From assembly GCF_019402445.1 (NCBI RefSeq), contig NZ_SRZM01000031.1, forward strand, positions 1-18,378: a stretch of DNA of 18,378 bases, given 5' to 3'. The DNA is from Brachyspira pilosicoli (GTDB lineage Bacteria; Spirochaetota; Brachyspiria; Brachyspirales; Brachyspiraceae). The notes under the pieces are model-generated. The model saw only the letters and a program-made list of their open reading frames with translations, did not search any database and was not told the origin of the DNA. The stretch's first letter is position 1. Each line of letters opens with the position of its first letter. Below, piece by piece: positions 8,513 to 16,599 of this stretch. A program made the position numbers and the translations under genes.

Positions 8513-9379
8513 ATGAGTAAAACTATAAGATTAATTTATCCTCAGTGGCAAGGTGGAATTATATCTCATTGGATATCTGAACTAAAACCTGAAGATTCTT
8601 CAAGAGGTTATTATCTTGGAGCAAAATTATTAAGCATACTTGCACCTAAAAATAATAATCATGAAACTTTAGAAGTTCCTGTTTCTTTGGATATAAAAAA
8701 CAGAGAAATAAAAAATGGCATTATGGATTATGATTTTATAGTATCCCAAACTAAAAATGCATTGGATATTTTGAATAAAAATAATCCTGATAAAATAATC
8801 ACTTTCGGAGGGGAATGTTCTGTTAGTGTAGTGCCTTTTACATATTTAAATAAAAAATATGATAATGATGTTGCTTTAATTTGGATAGATGCTCACCCTG
8901 ATATTACTTTGCCTGAAGATAATACTTATGCAGGATATCATGCTATGGCTGTTAGCTCTTGTATGGGTAATGTTGATAAAGAGATAAGCTCTATACTTCC
9001 AAGTAAAATTTCATCTGATAGAATATTATTTGTAGGGCTTAGAGATTGGGAAAGAGATGATATAAAAAAACGTCAAGAAGAATACGGAATACCTCATTTT
9101 GCTCCTGAAGAAGCTTCAAGCGAAAATATAATAAATTGGCTAAAAAAATTTAATGTTTCTAAAGTTTTTATACATTTTGATTTGGATGTGCTTGAGCCTA
9201 ATGAGATAATAGCTGCAGTAGGCGTTTCTCCAAATGGAATGAAGATAAACGAAGTAGTAAAAATAATAAATGATATTGCAAAAGAAAAAGATATTGTTGG
9301 TTTCACTATAGCTGAACATATGCCAAAAATTGAAATAATGCTTAAAAATATGATGGGAGATTTAGACTTATTTAATTAA
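8513..9379 (+). CDS. Arginase/agmatinase-family hydrolase with a Cys at one metal-ligand position
   Basis: A 288-residue ureohydrolase-fold protein. Recognised motifs: WIDAHPDIT (D126, H128, D130), YHAMAV (H143, matching the second catalytic His of arginase), HFDLDVLEP (D223, D225) and a glutamate at 268 in TIAEHMP. The usual GGDHS motif, whose His binds one Mn, reads GGECS (99-103), so Cys102 replaces that His. Substrate is therefore open: arginase, agmatinase and formiminoglutamase all keep the His. The N-terminus (RLIYPQWQGG) is seen in a group of unassigned arginase-family proteins. It interrupts the glycerol oxidoreductase/DUF1667 set. GAGG at 8501-8504 is a fair ribosome site, and TATAAT at 8471-8476 could be an internal promoter, but its -35 is poor. 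Fold is certain; substrate and metal content are not. Confidence 0.85.
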   Translation: MSKTIRLIYPQWQGGIISHWISELKPEDSSRGYYLGAKLLSILAPKNNNHETLEVPVSLDIKNREIKNGIMDYDFIVSQTKNALDILNKNNPDKIITFGGECSVSVVPFTYLNKKYDNDVALIWIDAHPDITLPEDNTYAGYHAMAVSSCMGNVDKEISSILPSKISSDRILFVGLRDWERDDIKKRQEEYGIPHFAPEEASSENIINWLKKFNVSKVFIHFDLDVLEPNEIIAAVGVSPNGMKINEVVKIINDIAKEKDIVGFTIAEHMPKIEIMLKNMMGDLDLFN

Positions 9380-9425
9380 TTTAATAAATAACAAACAATA
9401 AAAAATATATAAGGATTAATTAATT

Positions 9426-9788
9426 ATGGAAAAAAAAGAATTAACTTGTATATGCTGCCCTATGGGCTGTGCTTTGTCTGTAGAGTTAGAAGGAAGTAGT
9501 GTTTTAAGTGTAAGCGGAAACACTTGTAAAAGAGGTGACACTTATGCTAGAGATGAAGTTGTTCGTCCTGTAAGAATGGTTACTTCTATAGTAAAAGTAA
9601 AAAATGGAAAATTAAAAATGCTTCCTGTAAAAACTAAAGAACCTATAGACAAATCAAAAATTAATGAATGTTTAGCAGCTTTAAAAAATATAGAGGTTCA
9701 AGCACCTATTCATATAGGAGATATTGTTGTACAAAATGCTGCTGGTGTTAATATAGTTGCTACTAGAAATATTGAAGTTAATAAATAA
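9426..9788 (+). CDS. DUF1667 Cys-rich protein, probable iron-sulfur electron-transfer partner of the GlpA/GlpB-like pair
   Basis: A 120-residue protein with the DUF1667 signature: C8 and C11 in CICCPMGC, C15, and C34 in GNTCKRG. C10 is an extra Cys. The pattern CxxCPxxC followed by GNTCxRG resembles the [4Fe-4S] motif at the start of molybdopterin oxidoreductases, so binding of one cluster is likely. In many anaerobes this gene directly follows the two flavoprotein genes of the glycerol operon and probably takes the electron role of GlpC; here the arginase-family gene lies between. No membrane segment or signal peptide is seen, so a cytoplasmic location is expected. AAGGA near 9411 precedes the ATG. 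It appears to be the last gene of the cluster; the next gene has its own promoter. Confidence 0.85.
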   Translation: MEKKELTCICCPMGCALSVELEGSSVLSVSGNTCKRGDTYARDEVVRPVRMVTSIVKVKNGKLKMLPVKTKEPIDKSKINECLAALKNIEVQAPIHIGDIVVQNAAGVNIVATRNIEVNK

Positions 9789-9806
9789 ATTTTTATTAAT
9801 ATATAT

Positions 9807-9834
9807 TTGACTTTTATTGTTTTATCAATATAAT
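9807..9834 (+). promoter_or_regulatory. Promoter of the cca-like/coaX operon
   Basis: TTGACT at 9807-9812 and a perfect TATAAT at 9829-9834, 16 bp apart, only 19 bp after the DUF1667 stop. A start near 9841 gives a leader of about 86 bases. A second -10-like sequence (TATACT within 9880-9890) is a weaker possibility. Confidence 0.75.
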
Positions 9835-9926
9835 GATTTCGTTTTATTAGTTTATAAATTTGTAATAAGATAAAAATTGTATATACTATAAAGAATAATA
9901 AAGTAAAAAAAGTTGGATAGCAATTA

Positions 9927-11321
9927 GTGAAAAAAATATTTACAAACATACCGCATGCAGTAAAAGAAATAGCTAGAATCTTACACATAGAAGGTTTCAA
10001 ATGCTTTCTTGTAGGAGGTGCCGTTAGAGATTCTATAATGGGTATAACTCCTCATGAATACGACATCACCACAGATGCAAAACCAGAAGATGTGCAAAGA
10101 TTGTTTAAATACACGGTTCCAACAGGTATAAAGCATGGAACTGTACTAGTAATAATAGAAGATATGCATGTAGAAATAACTACTTTCAGAAGCGATGGCA
10201 ATTATAGCGATGGAAGACACCCAGATAAAGTAGAATATGCATCTAGTATAGAAGAAGATTTGCCTAGAAGAGATTTAACTATTAATGCTATGGCATATAA
10301 TGTATTAGACGGCACACTTATAGATATGTTTGACGGAATGAAAGATATAAAAAGAAAAATTGTGCGTTCTGTTGGTAATCCATATGAAAGATTTACTGAA
10401 GATGGTCTTAGAATAATGAGGGCTATTAGATTTGCTACAAAACTTGACTTTGAAATAGAAAAAGAAACCTTTGAAGCTATATGTCATTCTACAGGTATGC
10501 TTGCCTCTATTGCATCTGAAAGAATAAGAGAAGAGTTTAATGGAATACTTTTATCAAATAATCCTTTTAGAGGTATAGAACTTCTTAGAAAAACAGGAGT
10601 TCTTCCTTTAATACTGCCAGAGTTAATGCAAGGCTTTGGTGTTAATCAAAACAAGTTTCATAAATATGATGTTTACTATCATATACTTCATACAATACAG
10701 GCTGTGGAACCATTGGAAAATGACCAATTAACTTTATTAGTGAGACTTGCTGCATTATTCCATGATATTGCTAAGCCTATGGTTCAAAAAAAAGTATCAA
10801 AGCAAGAGGACCCTGTCTACTATAATCATGAGGTTGTAGGGAGTTCTGTTGCTAAAAAAATAATGAAAAGATTAAAATATTCTAATGCCGAAATAGAGTT
10901 TGTTACGCTTTTAGTAAGGCAGCATATGTTTTATTATCAAGATGAGTGGACTGACGGAGCTGTTAGAAGGTTTATGCGTGCTGTTGGAGTTGAAAACATT
11001 AAGCCTTTATTAAAATTAAGAGAGGCTGATAGAATTGGAAGCGGTAATAGAAAAGATAAAGAAAGTAAAGCTATACCAAAACTTTTAGCAAGAATAGATA
11101 AAATTATAGAAGCAGAAAATGCTATCACTGTAAAAGATTTAAAAATTGATGGAAATGATTTAATTAGAGAGTTTAATTTGAAGCAAGGTCCTATGATAGG
11201 TAAAATACTTAATTATCTCTTAGATTTAATATTAGATGAACCTGATCTAAATGAAAAGGAAATTTTGATAGAAAAAACTAGAAATTTTTTAGAAAGCAAT
11301 AATATTAATAATGAGGCTTAG
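9927..11321 (+). CDS. CCA tRNA nucleotidyltransferase / poly(A) polymerase family protein with HD domain
   Basis: A 464-residue class II nucleotidyltransferase that adds or repairs the 3' CCA of tRNAs, or adds poly(A); the sequence alone does not settle which. The head domain has FLVGGAVRDSIMG (28-39), then HEYDITTDAKPEDV. The catalytic pair normally reads DxD but here is E44-Y45-D46. RRDLTINAMAYN follows. The HD phosphohydrolase domain shows H279-D280 in ALFHDIAKP and a later RQHMFYY. The GTG start at 9927 gives the N-terminus expected for the family; only a weak GGA lies about 10 bases upstream, so translation may be modest. coaX starts two bases after its stop, with its ribosome site inside this gene, so the two are co-transcribed and probably coupled. 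The pairing with coaX has no obvious functional link. Confidence 0.9.
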   Translation: MKKIFTNIPHAVKEIARILHIEGFKCFLVGGAVRDSIMGITPHEYDITTDAKPEDVQRLFKYTVPTGIKHGTVLVIIEDMHVEITTFRSDGNYSDGRHPDKVEYASSIEEDLPRRDLTINAMAYNVLDGTLIDMFDGMKDIKRKIVRSVGNPYERFTEDGLRIMRAIRFATKLDFEIEKETFEAICHSTGMLASIASERIREEFNGILLSNNPFRGIELLRKTGVLPLILPELMQGFGVNQNKFHKYDVYYHILHTIQAVEPLENDQLTLLVRLAALFHDIAKPMVQKKVSKQEDPVYYNHEVVGSSVAKKIMKRLKYSNAEIEFVTLLVRQHMFYYQDEWTDGAVRRFMRAVGVENIKPLLKLREADRIGSGNRKDKESKAIPKLLARIDKIIEAENAITVKDLKIDGNDLIREFNLKQGPMIGKILNYLLDLILDEPDLNEKEILIEKTRNFLESNNINNEA

Positions 11322-11323
11322 CT

Positions 11324-12106
11324 ATGTATTTAATAGGAGATATTGGAAATACTAGAATAAAATCAGCTATATTTGATGATGACCATAATCCAATATATTT
11401 TAATGCTAATGAACATAATGCTTTGGGGTTATTTAAAACTTTAAGAGAGATAAAAGAAAATTTTGATGGAAAAATTGATAAAGTTTTTTACAGCAGCGTA
11501 TCTTTTAAAGTAAATGATATGTTTGTTTCATCAGTTAAAGACATATTAAAAAAAGATGTATATAGAGTTACACACAAAGATATACAATTAAAAGACAATA
11601 TGTATGAACCAAAAGAATCTGTTGGTATAGATAGAATACTTTCAACCTATGCTTCTATATGTTTAGAAGGCTATAGTGAAGAAAATAAGTATGCTTCTAT
11701 TGTTATAGATATGGGTACAGCTACTACAATAAGTATTATGCTTTCAGATTTTGTATTCTTAGGCGGAATGATTATGCCTGGTACTAAAACTAGTTCTTTT
11801 GCATTATCAAGAAAAACTTCTCTACCTTATTTTCAAATAGGAGAAATTGCAGACCTTCCAAATCCTATTAATAATAATGTTCAAGATGCATTAGTTGCAG
11901 GTTCTATTTATAATACAATAGGGGCAGTTAATTATAGTGCTTCAGAGATAAAAAAGGCAATAAAAGAAAAATATAATATAAAAAGTAAAATATTTCTTAC
12001 AGGCGGTATATCAAATTTAAAACTATTAAAATGTAAAATATACCCATACTTAGTATTACAGGGTATATATTTTAATATGATAGATACTCATTATGGAAGA
12101 AAGTAA
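11324..12106 (+). CDS. coaX: Type III pantothenate kinase
   Basis: A 260-residue ASKHA-fold kinase doing the first step of coenzyme A synthesis, pantothenate to 4'-phosphopantothenate. Seen: the phosphate loop DIGNTRIK (D6-N9-T10), the pantothenate/catalytic motif GIDRILS (G101, D103, R104), the second phosphate loop DMGTATT (129-135) and LGGMIMPG (147-153). The last region has the family's GGxS glycine loop (TGGISN). Length is normal. This type does not respond to CoA feedback and needs a monovalent cation, as known for the family. The ATG is two bases after the previous stop, with GAGG at 11313-11316 seven bases upstream. A weak A/T hairpin with T6 follows, and the next gene has its own promoter. 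Confidence 0.95.
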   Translation: MYLIGDIGNTRIKSAIFDDDHNPIYFNANEHNALGLFKTLREIKENFDGKIDKVFYSSVSFKVNDMFVSSVKDILKKDVYRVTHKDIQLKDNMYEPKESVGIDRILSTYASICLEGYSEENKYASIVIDMGTATTISIMLSDFVFLGGMIMPGTKTSSFALSRKTSLPYFQIGEIADLPNPINNNVQDALVAGSIYNTIGAVNYSASEIKKAIKEKYNIKSKIFLTGGISNLKLLKCKIYPYLVLQGIYFNMIDTHYGRK

Positions 12107-12126
12107 TTTTTATGTTATAATCCACA

Positions 12127-12156
12127 CCTATTATATATAGATATAATACCTTTTTT
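12127..12156 (+). terminator. Weak A/T-only hairpin with T6 after coaX
   Basis: TATTATAT at 12129-12136 and ATATAATA at 12141-12148 pair around the loop ATAG, and CC then TTTTTT (12151-12156) follows. The stem has no G or C, so it would be weak, but it lies exactly between coaX and the ptsH promoter. Confidence 0.4.
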
Positions 12157-12175
12157 GTACTAAAATATTTCTTAT

Positions 12176-12203
12176 TTGACAAAACACAAAAAACTGCTAT
12201 ACT
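12176..12203 (+). promoter_or_regulatory. Strong promoter of the ptsH-ptsI operon
   Basis: A perfect TTGACA at 12176-12181, a 16-bp spacer and TATACT at 12198-12203 preceded by TG one base upstream (extended -10). The frame of ptsH stays open back into this promoter, which is why the true start is the ATG at 12236 and not the TTG of the -35 box. Confidence 0.85.
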
Positions 12204-12235
12204 TTAATATAGAATATGTAAAAAAAGGAGTTTAT

Positions 12236-12502
12236 ATGACTAAAGGCCAAGTTACTATACAAAATGAAACAGGTCTTCATGCAAGACCTGGTAATGAATT
12301 TGTTACATTTATAAAAACTTTAACTAATTGTAAAGTAGAAATAGAAAATGAAGCAGGTAAAAAAGTTAATGCTTCATCACTTTTAAAAGTATTATCACTC
12401 GGAGTAAAGAAAGGTTCTGTTTTAACTATATATTGTGATGGAGAAAATGAACAAGAAGCTTTGAAAAAAATAGAAGAGTTTTTAGCTACTTTAAAAGATT
12501 AA
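12236..12502 (+). CDS. ptsH: Phosphocarrier protein HPr
   Basis: An 88-residue cytoplasmic phosphocarrier of the PTS, receiving phosphate from enzyme I on His15 (GLHARPG, residues 13-19) and passing it to sugar-specific EIIA domains. The segment NASSLLKVLSLG holds Ser48, which aligns with the regulatory Ser46 of Bacillus HPr, the target of HPr kinase, so catabolite-control phosphorylation is possible. The residue after ARP is Gly rather than the common Ala. AAGGAG at 12225-12230 is well placed for the ATG at 12236, and an upstream in-frame extension falls inside the promoter and is rejected. ptsI starts 23 bp downstream, giving the usual ptsHI order. Confidence 0.96.
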   Translation: MTKGQVTIQNETGLHARPGNEFVTFIKTLTNCKVEIENEAGKKVNASSLLKVLSLGVKKGSVLTIYCDGENEQEALKKIEEFLATLKD

Positions 12503-12525
12503 TATTATTTTTTGGAAAATAACTT

Positions 12526-14271
12526 ATGGAAAAAAGAATAACTGGTATTGGGGTGTCTCCCGGTATAGCAATAGGTAAAATTTATATATTTAACCCTAAA
12601 AAAATAGAGCTTAATAAATGTCCATGTAAAGATCCAGATCAAGAAAAAATCAAACTCCTTGAGGCTAGAAATAAAACTAAAGAACAGCTTGAAAAAATAA
12701 GAGAAATAGCATCTAAAAAAGTTTCTGCAGAAAAGGCTAGTATATTTGATGCACATATCACCTTACTTGAGGACGAAGATTTATTAGAAGAAGTAAATGG
12801 TATTATTACAGATGATAAAGTTGCTGCTGATTATGCTTTATCAAAAGGAATAGAAGTATACAAACAAATTTTATCTGAAGTGGAAGATGAATATTTAAGA
12901 GAAAGAGCTAATGATTTAACTGATATAGCAGAAAGATGGATAAGAAATATTAGAGGTGAGAAAATTTTAGATTTATCAACTCTTCCTGAAAATTCAATAG
13001 TTGTAGCAAGAGATTTAACACCATCAGACACTGCTAATTTAGATTTAGATAATACATTAGGTTTTATTACAGAAATAGGTGGACGTACTTCTCATACTTC
13101 TATTATGGCTAGATCATTAGAGATTCCTGCTGTTGTTGGTATTGGTGAAATAATAAAAGATATAAAAAATGAAGATATTATCATATTAAATGGTAATACT
13201 GGTGGTGTAATTATAAATCCAACTGAAAAATCTATAGAAGATTCAGAAAAGTTAAAAGAGGAATTTGATAAGCAGAGAGCTTTATTAAAAGAATATGCTC
13301 ATAGAGATGCTATATCAAAAGATGGTACAAAAATCAGAGTTTATGCTAATATTGGTTCTCCTGCAGATTTAGGTGGTGTATTAAAAAACGGTGCTGATGG
13401 AATAGGGCTTTATAGAACAGAGTTTCTTTTTATGGAAAATACAAACTTTCCTACAGAAGAAGAGCAATTCAAGGCATATAAAGAAGTTGCTGAGGCTATG
13501 AGCGGTCATACCGTTACAATAAGAACTATGGATATTGGCGGAGATAAATATTTGCCTTATTTAGAAATGCCAAAAGAAGAAAACCCTGCTTTGGGTTGGA
13601 GAGCTTTGAGAATATGTTTAGATAAACCTGCTATTATAAAAACTCAATTTAGAGCTTTGCTTAGAGCTTCTGCTTTTGGTAAAATAAAAGTTATGCTTCC
13701 TATGATTGTATCTATAGAAGAATTAAGAAAGGCTAAAAATATATTCAATGAATGTAAATTAGAACTCATGAAAGAAAATATAGCTTTCAATGAAGCTTTA
13801 GAGTTAGGAATGATGATAGAAACACCTTCTGTAGTATTTAGAGCTGAAGCTTTTGCTAGAGAATCTGATTTCTTCTCTATAGGTACAAATGACTTAACCC
13901 AATATACTTTGGCTTCTGACAGAGGTAATGAAAAAATTGCTTCTATATGCGACCCTTATAACCCTTCTGTACTTATTGCTATAAAAATGGCTATAGATGG
14001 AGCACATGCTAATGGTATTATTATATCAATGTGCGGAGAACTTGCTGGTGATTTACTTGCTGTGCCTTTACTATTTGGTTTAGGACTTGATGTATTTTCT
14101 ATGTCAGCTATATCTGTGCCTGAAGTTAAGAAAATGATTATCTCTTTAGACAAAAGCGAATGTGCTATGCTTGCTAAAAGAGTTCTAACTTTATCTACTG
14201 CAGAAGAAGTAAAAGCTGAATTACTTAGATTCTTGGAAGTTCATGAAAGAGGCGAAACTATAAGTTATTAA
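12526..14271 (+). CDS. ptsI: Phosphoenolpyruvate--protein phosphotransferase (PTS enzyme I)
   Basis: Full-length enzyme I (581 residues) taking phosphate from phosphoenolpyruvate and giving it to HPr. Residues 1-25 hold GIGVSPGIAIGK, the usual start. The phosphorylated His is H190 in GGRTSHTSIMARS, next to the HPr-binding helical region at about 30-140. The PEP-binding barrel shows R297 in GLYRTEFLFM, TMDIGGDKYLPY, MMIETPS, SIGTNDLTQY and C503 in MCGELAGD, matching the catalytic Cys of E. coli. Nothing essential is missing. The ribosome site is weak (GGA at 12514-12516), so expression may depend on coupling to ptsH. A strong hairpin follows. No EII gene is nearby, so the sugars served are encoded elsewhere. 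Confidence 0.97.
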   Translation: MEKRITGIGVSPGIAIGKIYIFNPKKIELNKCPCKDPDQEKIKLLEARNKTKEQLEKIREIASKKVSAEKASIFDAHITLLEDEDLLEEVNGIITDDKVAADYALSKGIEVYKQILSEVEDEYLRERANDLTDIAERWIRNIRGEKILDLSTLPENSIVVARDLTPSDTANLDLDNTLGFITEIGGRTSHTSIMARSLEIPAVVGIGEIIKDIKNEDIIILNGNTGGVIINPTEKSIEDSEKLKEEFDKQRALLKEYAHRDAISKDGTKIRVYANIGSPADLGGVLKNGADGIGLYRTEFLFMENTNFPTEEEQFKAYKEVAEAMSGHTVTIRTMDIGGDKYLPYLEMPKEENPALGWRALRICLDKPAIIKTQFRALLRASAFGKIKVMLPMIVSIEELRKAKNIFNECKLELMKENIAFNEALELGMMIETPSVVFRAEAFARESDFFSIGTNDLTQYTLASDRGNEKIASICDPYNPSVLIAIKMAIDGAHANGIIISMCGELAGDLLAVPLLFGLGLDVFSMSAISVPEVKKMIISLDKSECAMLAKRVLTLSTAEEVKAELLRFLEVHERGETISY

Positions 14272-14292
14272 TAATAATTATAAAAAAACAAC

Positions 14293-14330
14293 AAAAGGAG
14301 TTTCAATATTAATTGAAGCTCCTTTTTTAA
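14293..14330. terminator. Bidirectional rho-independent terminator between ptsI and the lipoprotein protease
   Basis: GGAG T TTCAAT pairs with ATTGAA G CTCC (14297-14307 with 14312-14322, one T-G wobble) around the loop ATTA. It is flanked by AAAA before and TTTTTT (14323-14328) after, so it works in both directions for the convergent genes. Confidence 0.88.
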
Positions 14331-14350
14331 TATGTAATTATTACTCTAAT

Positions 14351-15544
14351 TTATTTTAGTAATATATTTCTATATTTAGGTTTAGTATTACTTATTACTT
14401 CCAAATAAGAATTAGTTTGTGCTGATGATTTTGCACTCCTTAAAATAGAACTACTGCTTGAACCAAATGTAATATTTATAGCAGTAGGATAATTGCCAAC
14501 ATATGTATCACTATTTAATAATATCAATGAATCACCATTTTGCTTAGTTTTTAGAAGAGTATTGCCAGTGTCAACACTTCCTATGCTAGATGATTTAAAA
14601 ACTAACAAAGCACCTGGATATAAAGGTATATATGCATAATTATTTGTAATTTTATTAATTCTAGCACCTGAAACAAGCCCACTGTTAACATCATCTATCC
14701 ATTGAAGAAGTAAACTATCCCAAGTAGATGAAATTGCAGTTACATAAGACAAAACTCTATTATATGATGAAACAGTTTTTGAACTAGCAATATTTTTAAA
14801 TATCTCTTCACTATATCCGCTTCTAATATATAACCAATTCATAAAAACAGAAGCAGAAGGATAATTAGCAAATACATTTATTGGTAAATCCCAAGTATAA
14901 AAACAATAATAATTAATATTGTTAAATTCCTTATTTCTACTATTTATAGTAGTTTCATTAAACAAAACAGAAGTGGATTCTGATAAAGCCTCATTAAGCC
15001 ACACATCCATCTCTCTTCCATTTCCTAATACATTAACATTATAATTTATCAAATGCTGTAATTCATGCAATATTGTACCAGCCATATAATATGGATTACT
15101 ATTAAGCCCACCCAAATCCATATAAAGCATATCAGCGTTATTGCCCTGACCATCTATTAAATCAGCAGGATTAAAATATCCATTAAGTATAGAACTGCTG
15201 CCAGATTCAGGATTTAAATCTAAAAATAGAATAATAATCTTACCATTATTATCAACATCTGTATGATTACCATAAATTGATTTTTCTTTATTATAATGTT
15301 TTTCAAATTCATTACAAACTAAATCTAAACTGCTAGAATTATAACTCTCACCCTTTTCTACATATACAATTAAATTTTCTGTTTCTTGAACAATACTAGC
15401 TTTTATAAAATCTGAAGATAAACTGCTTCCAGATGAAGAAGCTCTGTATACAGAAAACCCTTCAGTGTCTGTGATAAAAAATGGACTATAACAAGAAATA
15501 AAAATTAAACTGATGAGTGTTATAAAAGTTAATTTGAAATTCAT
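14351..15544 (-). CDS. Lipoprotein zinc metalloprotease, M30 (hyicolysin)-like
   Basis: A 397-residue exported protein. The N-terminus is a signal peptide (FKLTFITLISLIFIS) with Cys18 as the lipobox Cys, so it should be lipid-anchored. After a Ser-rich linker (about 36-45) comes the protease domain: HELQH at 160-164 is the zinc-binding HExxH and WLNEALSES (182-190) supplies the third ligand region typical of M30 and related gluzincin-like peptidases. The DVDNNGKIIILFLDL stretch before it is also seen in that family. Residues 300-397 look like a beta-rich C-terminal domain. Family naming comes from motif layout; substrate is unknown, but a surface protease in a gut spirochaete could act on host or mucus proteins. 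The ribosome site (AGGAT, about 12 bases from the ATG) is distant. Its own promoter lies at 15575-15602. Confidence 0.82.
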   Translation of the reverse strand: MNFKLTFITLISLIFISCYSPFFITDTEGFSVYRASSSGSSLSSDFIKASIVQETENLIVYVEKGESYNSSSLDLVCNEFEKHYNKEKSIYGNHTDVDNNGKIIILFLDLNPESGSSSILNGYFNPADLIDGQGNNADMLYMDLGGLNSNPYYMAGTILHELQHLINYNVNVLGNGREMDVWLNEALSESTSVLFNETTINSRNKEFNNINYYCFYTWDLPINVFANYPSASVFMNWLYIRSGYSEEIFKNIASSKTVSSYNRVLSYVTAISSTWDSLLLQWIDDVNSGLVSGARINKITNNYAYIPLYPGALLVFKSSSIGSVDTGNTLLKTKQNGDSLILLNSDTYVGNYPTAINITFGSSSSSILRSAKSSAQTNSYLEVISNTKPKYRNILLK

Positions 15545-15574
15545 AATATAAAGTATATCCTAATCTTTACTTAT

Positions 15575-15602
15575 ATTTTAACCATTTATTAGCAAAAGTC
15601 AA
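15575..15602 (-). promoter_or_regulatory. Promoter of the lipoprotein protease gene
   Basis: Read leftward, TTGACT (15597-15602) and TAAAAT (15575-15580) are 16 bp apart. The expected transcript starts near 15568, about 24 bases before the ATG. Confidence 0.65.
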
Positions 15603-15659
15603 GCATGTCTAATATGTAAAACTCTTAAATATAATTAAACTTTAAATATTATATTTTTT

Positions 15660-15668
15660 TGTTATAAT
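15660..15668 (+). promoter_or_regulatory. Extended -10 element upstream of the EFR1 gene
   Basis: TG at 15660-15661, one base, then a perfect TATAAT at 15663-15668. No clear -35 is seen about 16-17 bp upstream (the region is plain A/T), so this would be an extended -10 promoter. The distance to the ATG at 15705 is about 36 bases. Confidence 0.55.
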
Positions 15669-15704
15669 AAATTAAATTAAAAATATAAAGGCGTTTATAA
15701 TAAT

Positions 15705-16586
15705 ATGAATAAAAATGCAATAATATACTATTTTTCTGGTACAGGTAATACAGAAAAAGTTGTAAACGAATATAAAAAAAATTTTGAAGAGAATAATATA
15801 AATATAACTATATATAAAGTTACAGACAATTTTGATAATTTACCAAACCCAAATGATTATAATTATGTAGGGTTAGCCTACCCTATTCATGGATTTAATG
15901 CCCCATATCCAATTTTTGATTTAATAAAATTATTTCCAAAAACTAAAGATAAAAAAATATTTATATTAAAAACTTCCGGAGAACCTCTATCAATAAATAA
16001 CATTTCATCAGAACCTTTAATGGCTAGATTAAATAAAAAAGGATATATACTTACAAATGAGTATCATTATGTTATGCCTTATAATTTGGTATTTAGACAT
16101 ACTGATGAGATGGCTTCAAAGATGTGGAAAGTTGCTAAACAATTATGTGCTATAGATTTAAAAGAGATATTAGAAAATAAACAAGTATTTCTTAAAAAAT
16201 TTCCATTAGGAAGATTTATTGCTTTTCTTTTTAGAATAGAGCACCCTGCTATGAAAATTAATGGCAACCTTTTTAAAGTAAAAAACATATGTACTCATTG
16301 TAATTTATGTGTAAAAAAATGTCCTGTTAATAATATTTATAATGATGATAATGGAAACATTAAGTTTAAAAATAAATGTGTTATGTGTGCAAGCTGTGCT
16401 TTTAGATGCCCAGTGGATGCTATCAATATAGGAATACTCACCGCTTGGAAAGTAAACGGACCTTATAAATTTGAAAACCCTCCGACAAGTCAAAAAAGTA
16501 AACATGAAAATTATTGTAAAAAAGCTTATGATAGATATTTTAAAAATGCAGAAGAAAAAATAATGAACTATAAAAATACATACTAA
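15705..16586 (+). CDS. EFR1-type flavodoxin/ferredoxin fusion protein
   Basis: A 293-residue cytoplasmic electron-transfer protein. Residues 5-140 are flavodoxin-like: FSGTGNT at 10-16 is the FMN phosphate loop, with LAYPIHGFNAPYP (about 57-69) as the next FMN contact. A two-cluster ferredoxin domain follows: C196, C199, C202, C206 (CxxCxxCxxxCP) and C225, C228, C231, C235, so two [4Fe-4S] clusters are expected. This is the EFR1 family, widespread in strict anaerobes, probably moving low-potential electrons between FMN and the clusters; the partners are unknown. AAGG at 15688-15691 is about 13 bases from the ATG, longer than usual, but no better start is available because the FMN loop begins at residue 10. 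The next gene has its own promoter. Confidence 0.9.
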   Translation: MNKNAIIYYFSGTGNTEKVVNEYKKNFEENNINITIYKVTDNFDNLPNPNDYNYVGLAYPIHGFNAPYPIFDLIKLFPKTKDKKIFILKTSGEPLSINNISSEPLMARLNKKGYILTNEYHYVMPYNLVFRHTDEMASKMWKVAKQLCAIDLKEILENKQVFLKKFPLGRFIAFLFRIEHPAMKINGNLFKVKNICTHCNLCVKKCPVNNIYNDDNGNIKFKNKCVMCASCAFRCPVDAINIGILTAWKVNGPYKFENPPTSQKSKHENYCKKAYDRYFKNAEEKIMNYKNTY

Positions 16587-16599
16587 TTTCATAAAATAA

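Noticed and set aside
9710..10000. Minus-strand 96-codon frame with hydrophobic stretches
   Set aside because: It overlaps the DUF1667 end, the mapped promoter and the start of the CCA-like gene, and has no ribosome site.
12176..12235. Upstream extension of HPr
   Set aside because: It would be translated through the -35 and -10 boxes; AAGGAG serves the ATG at 12236.
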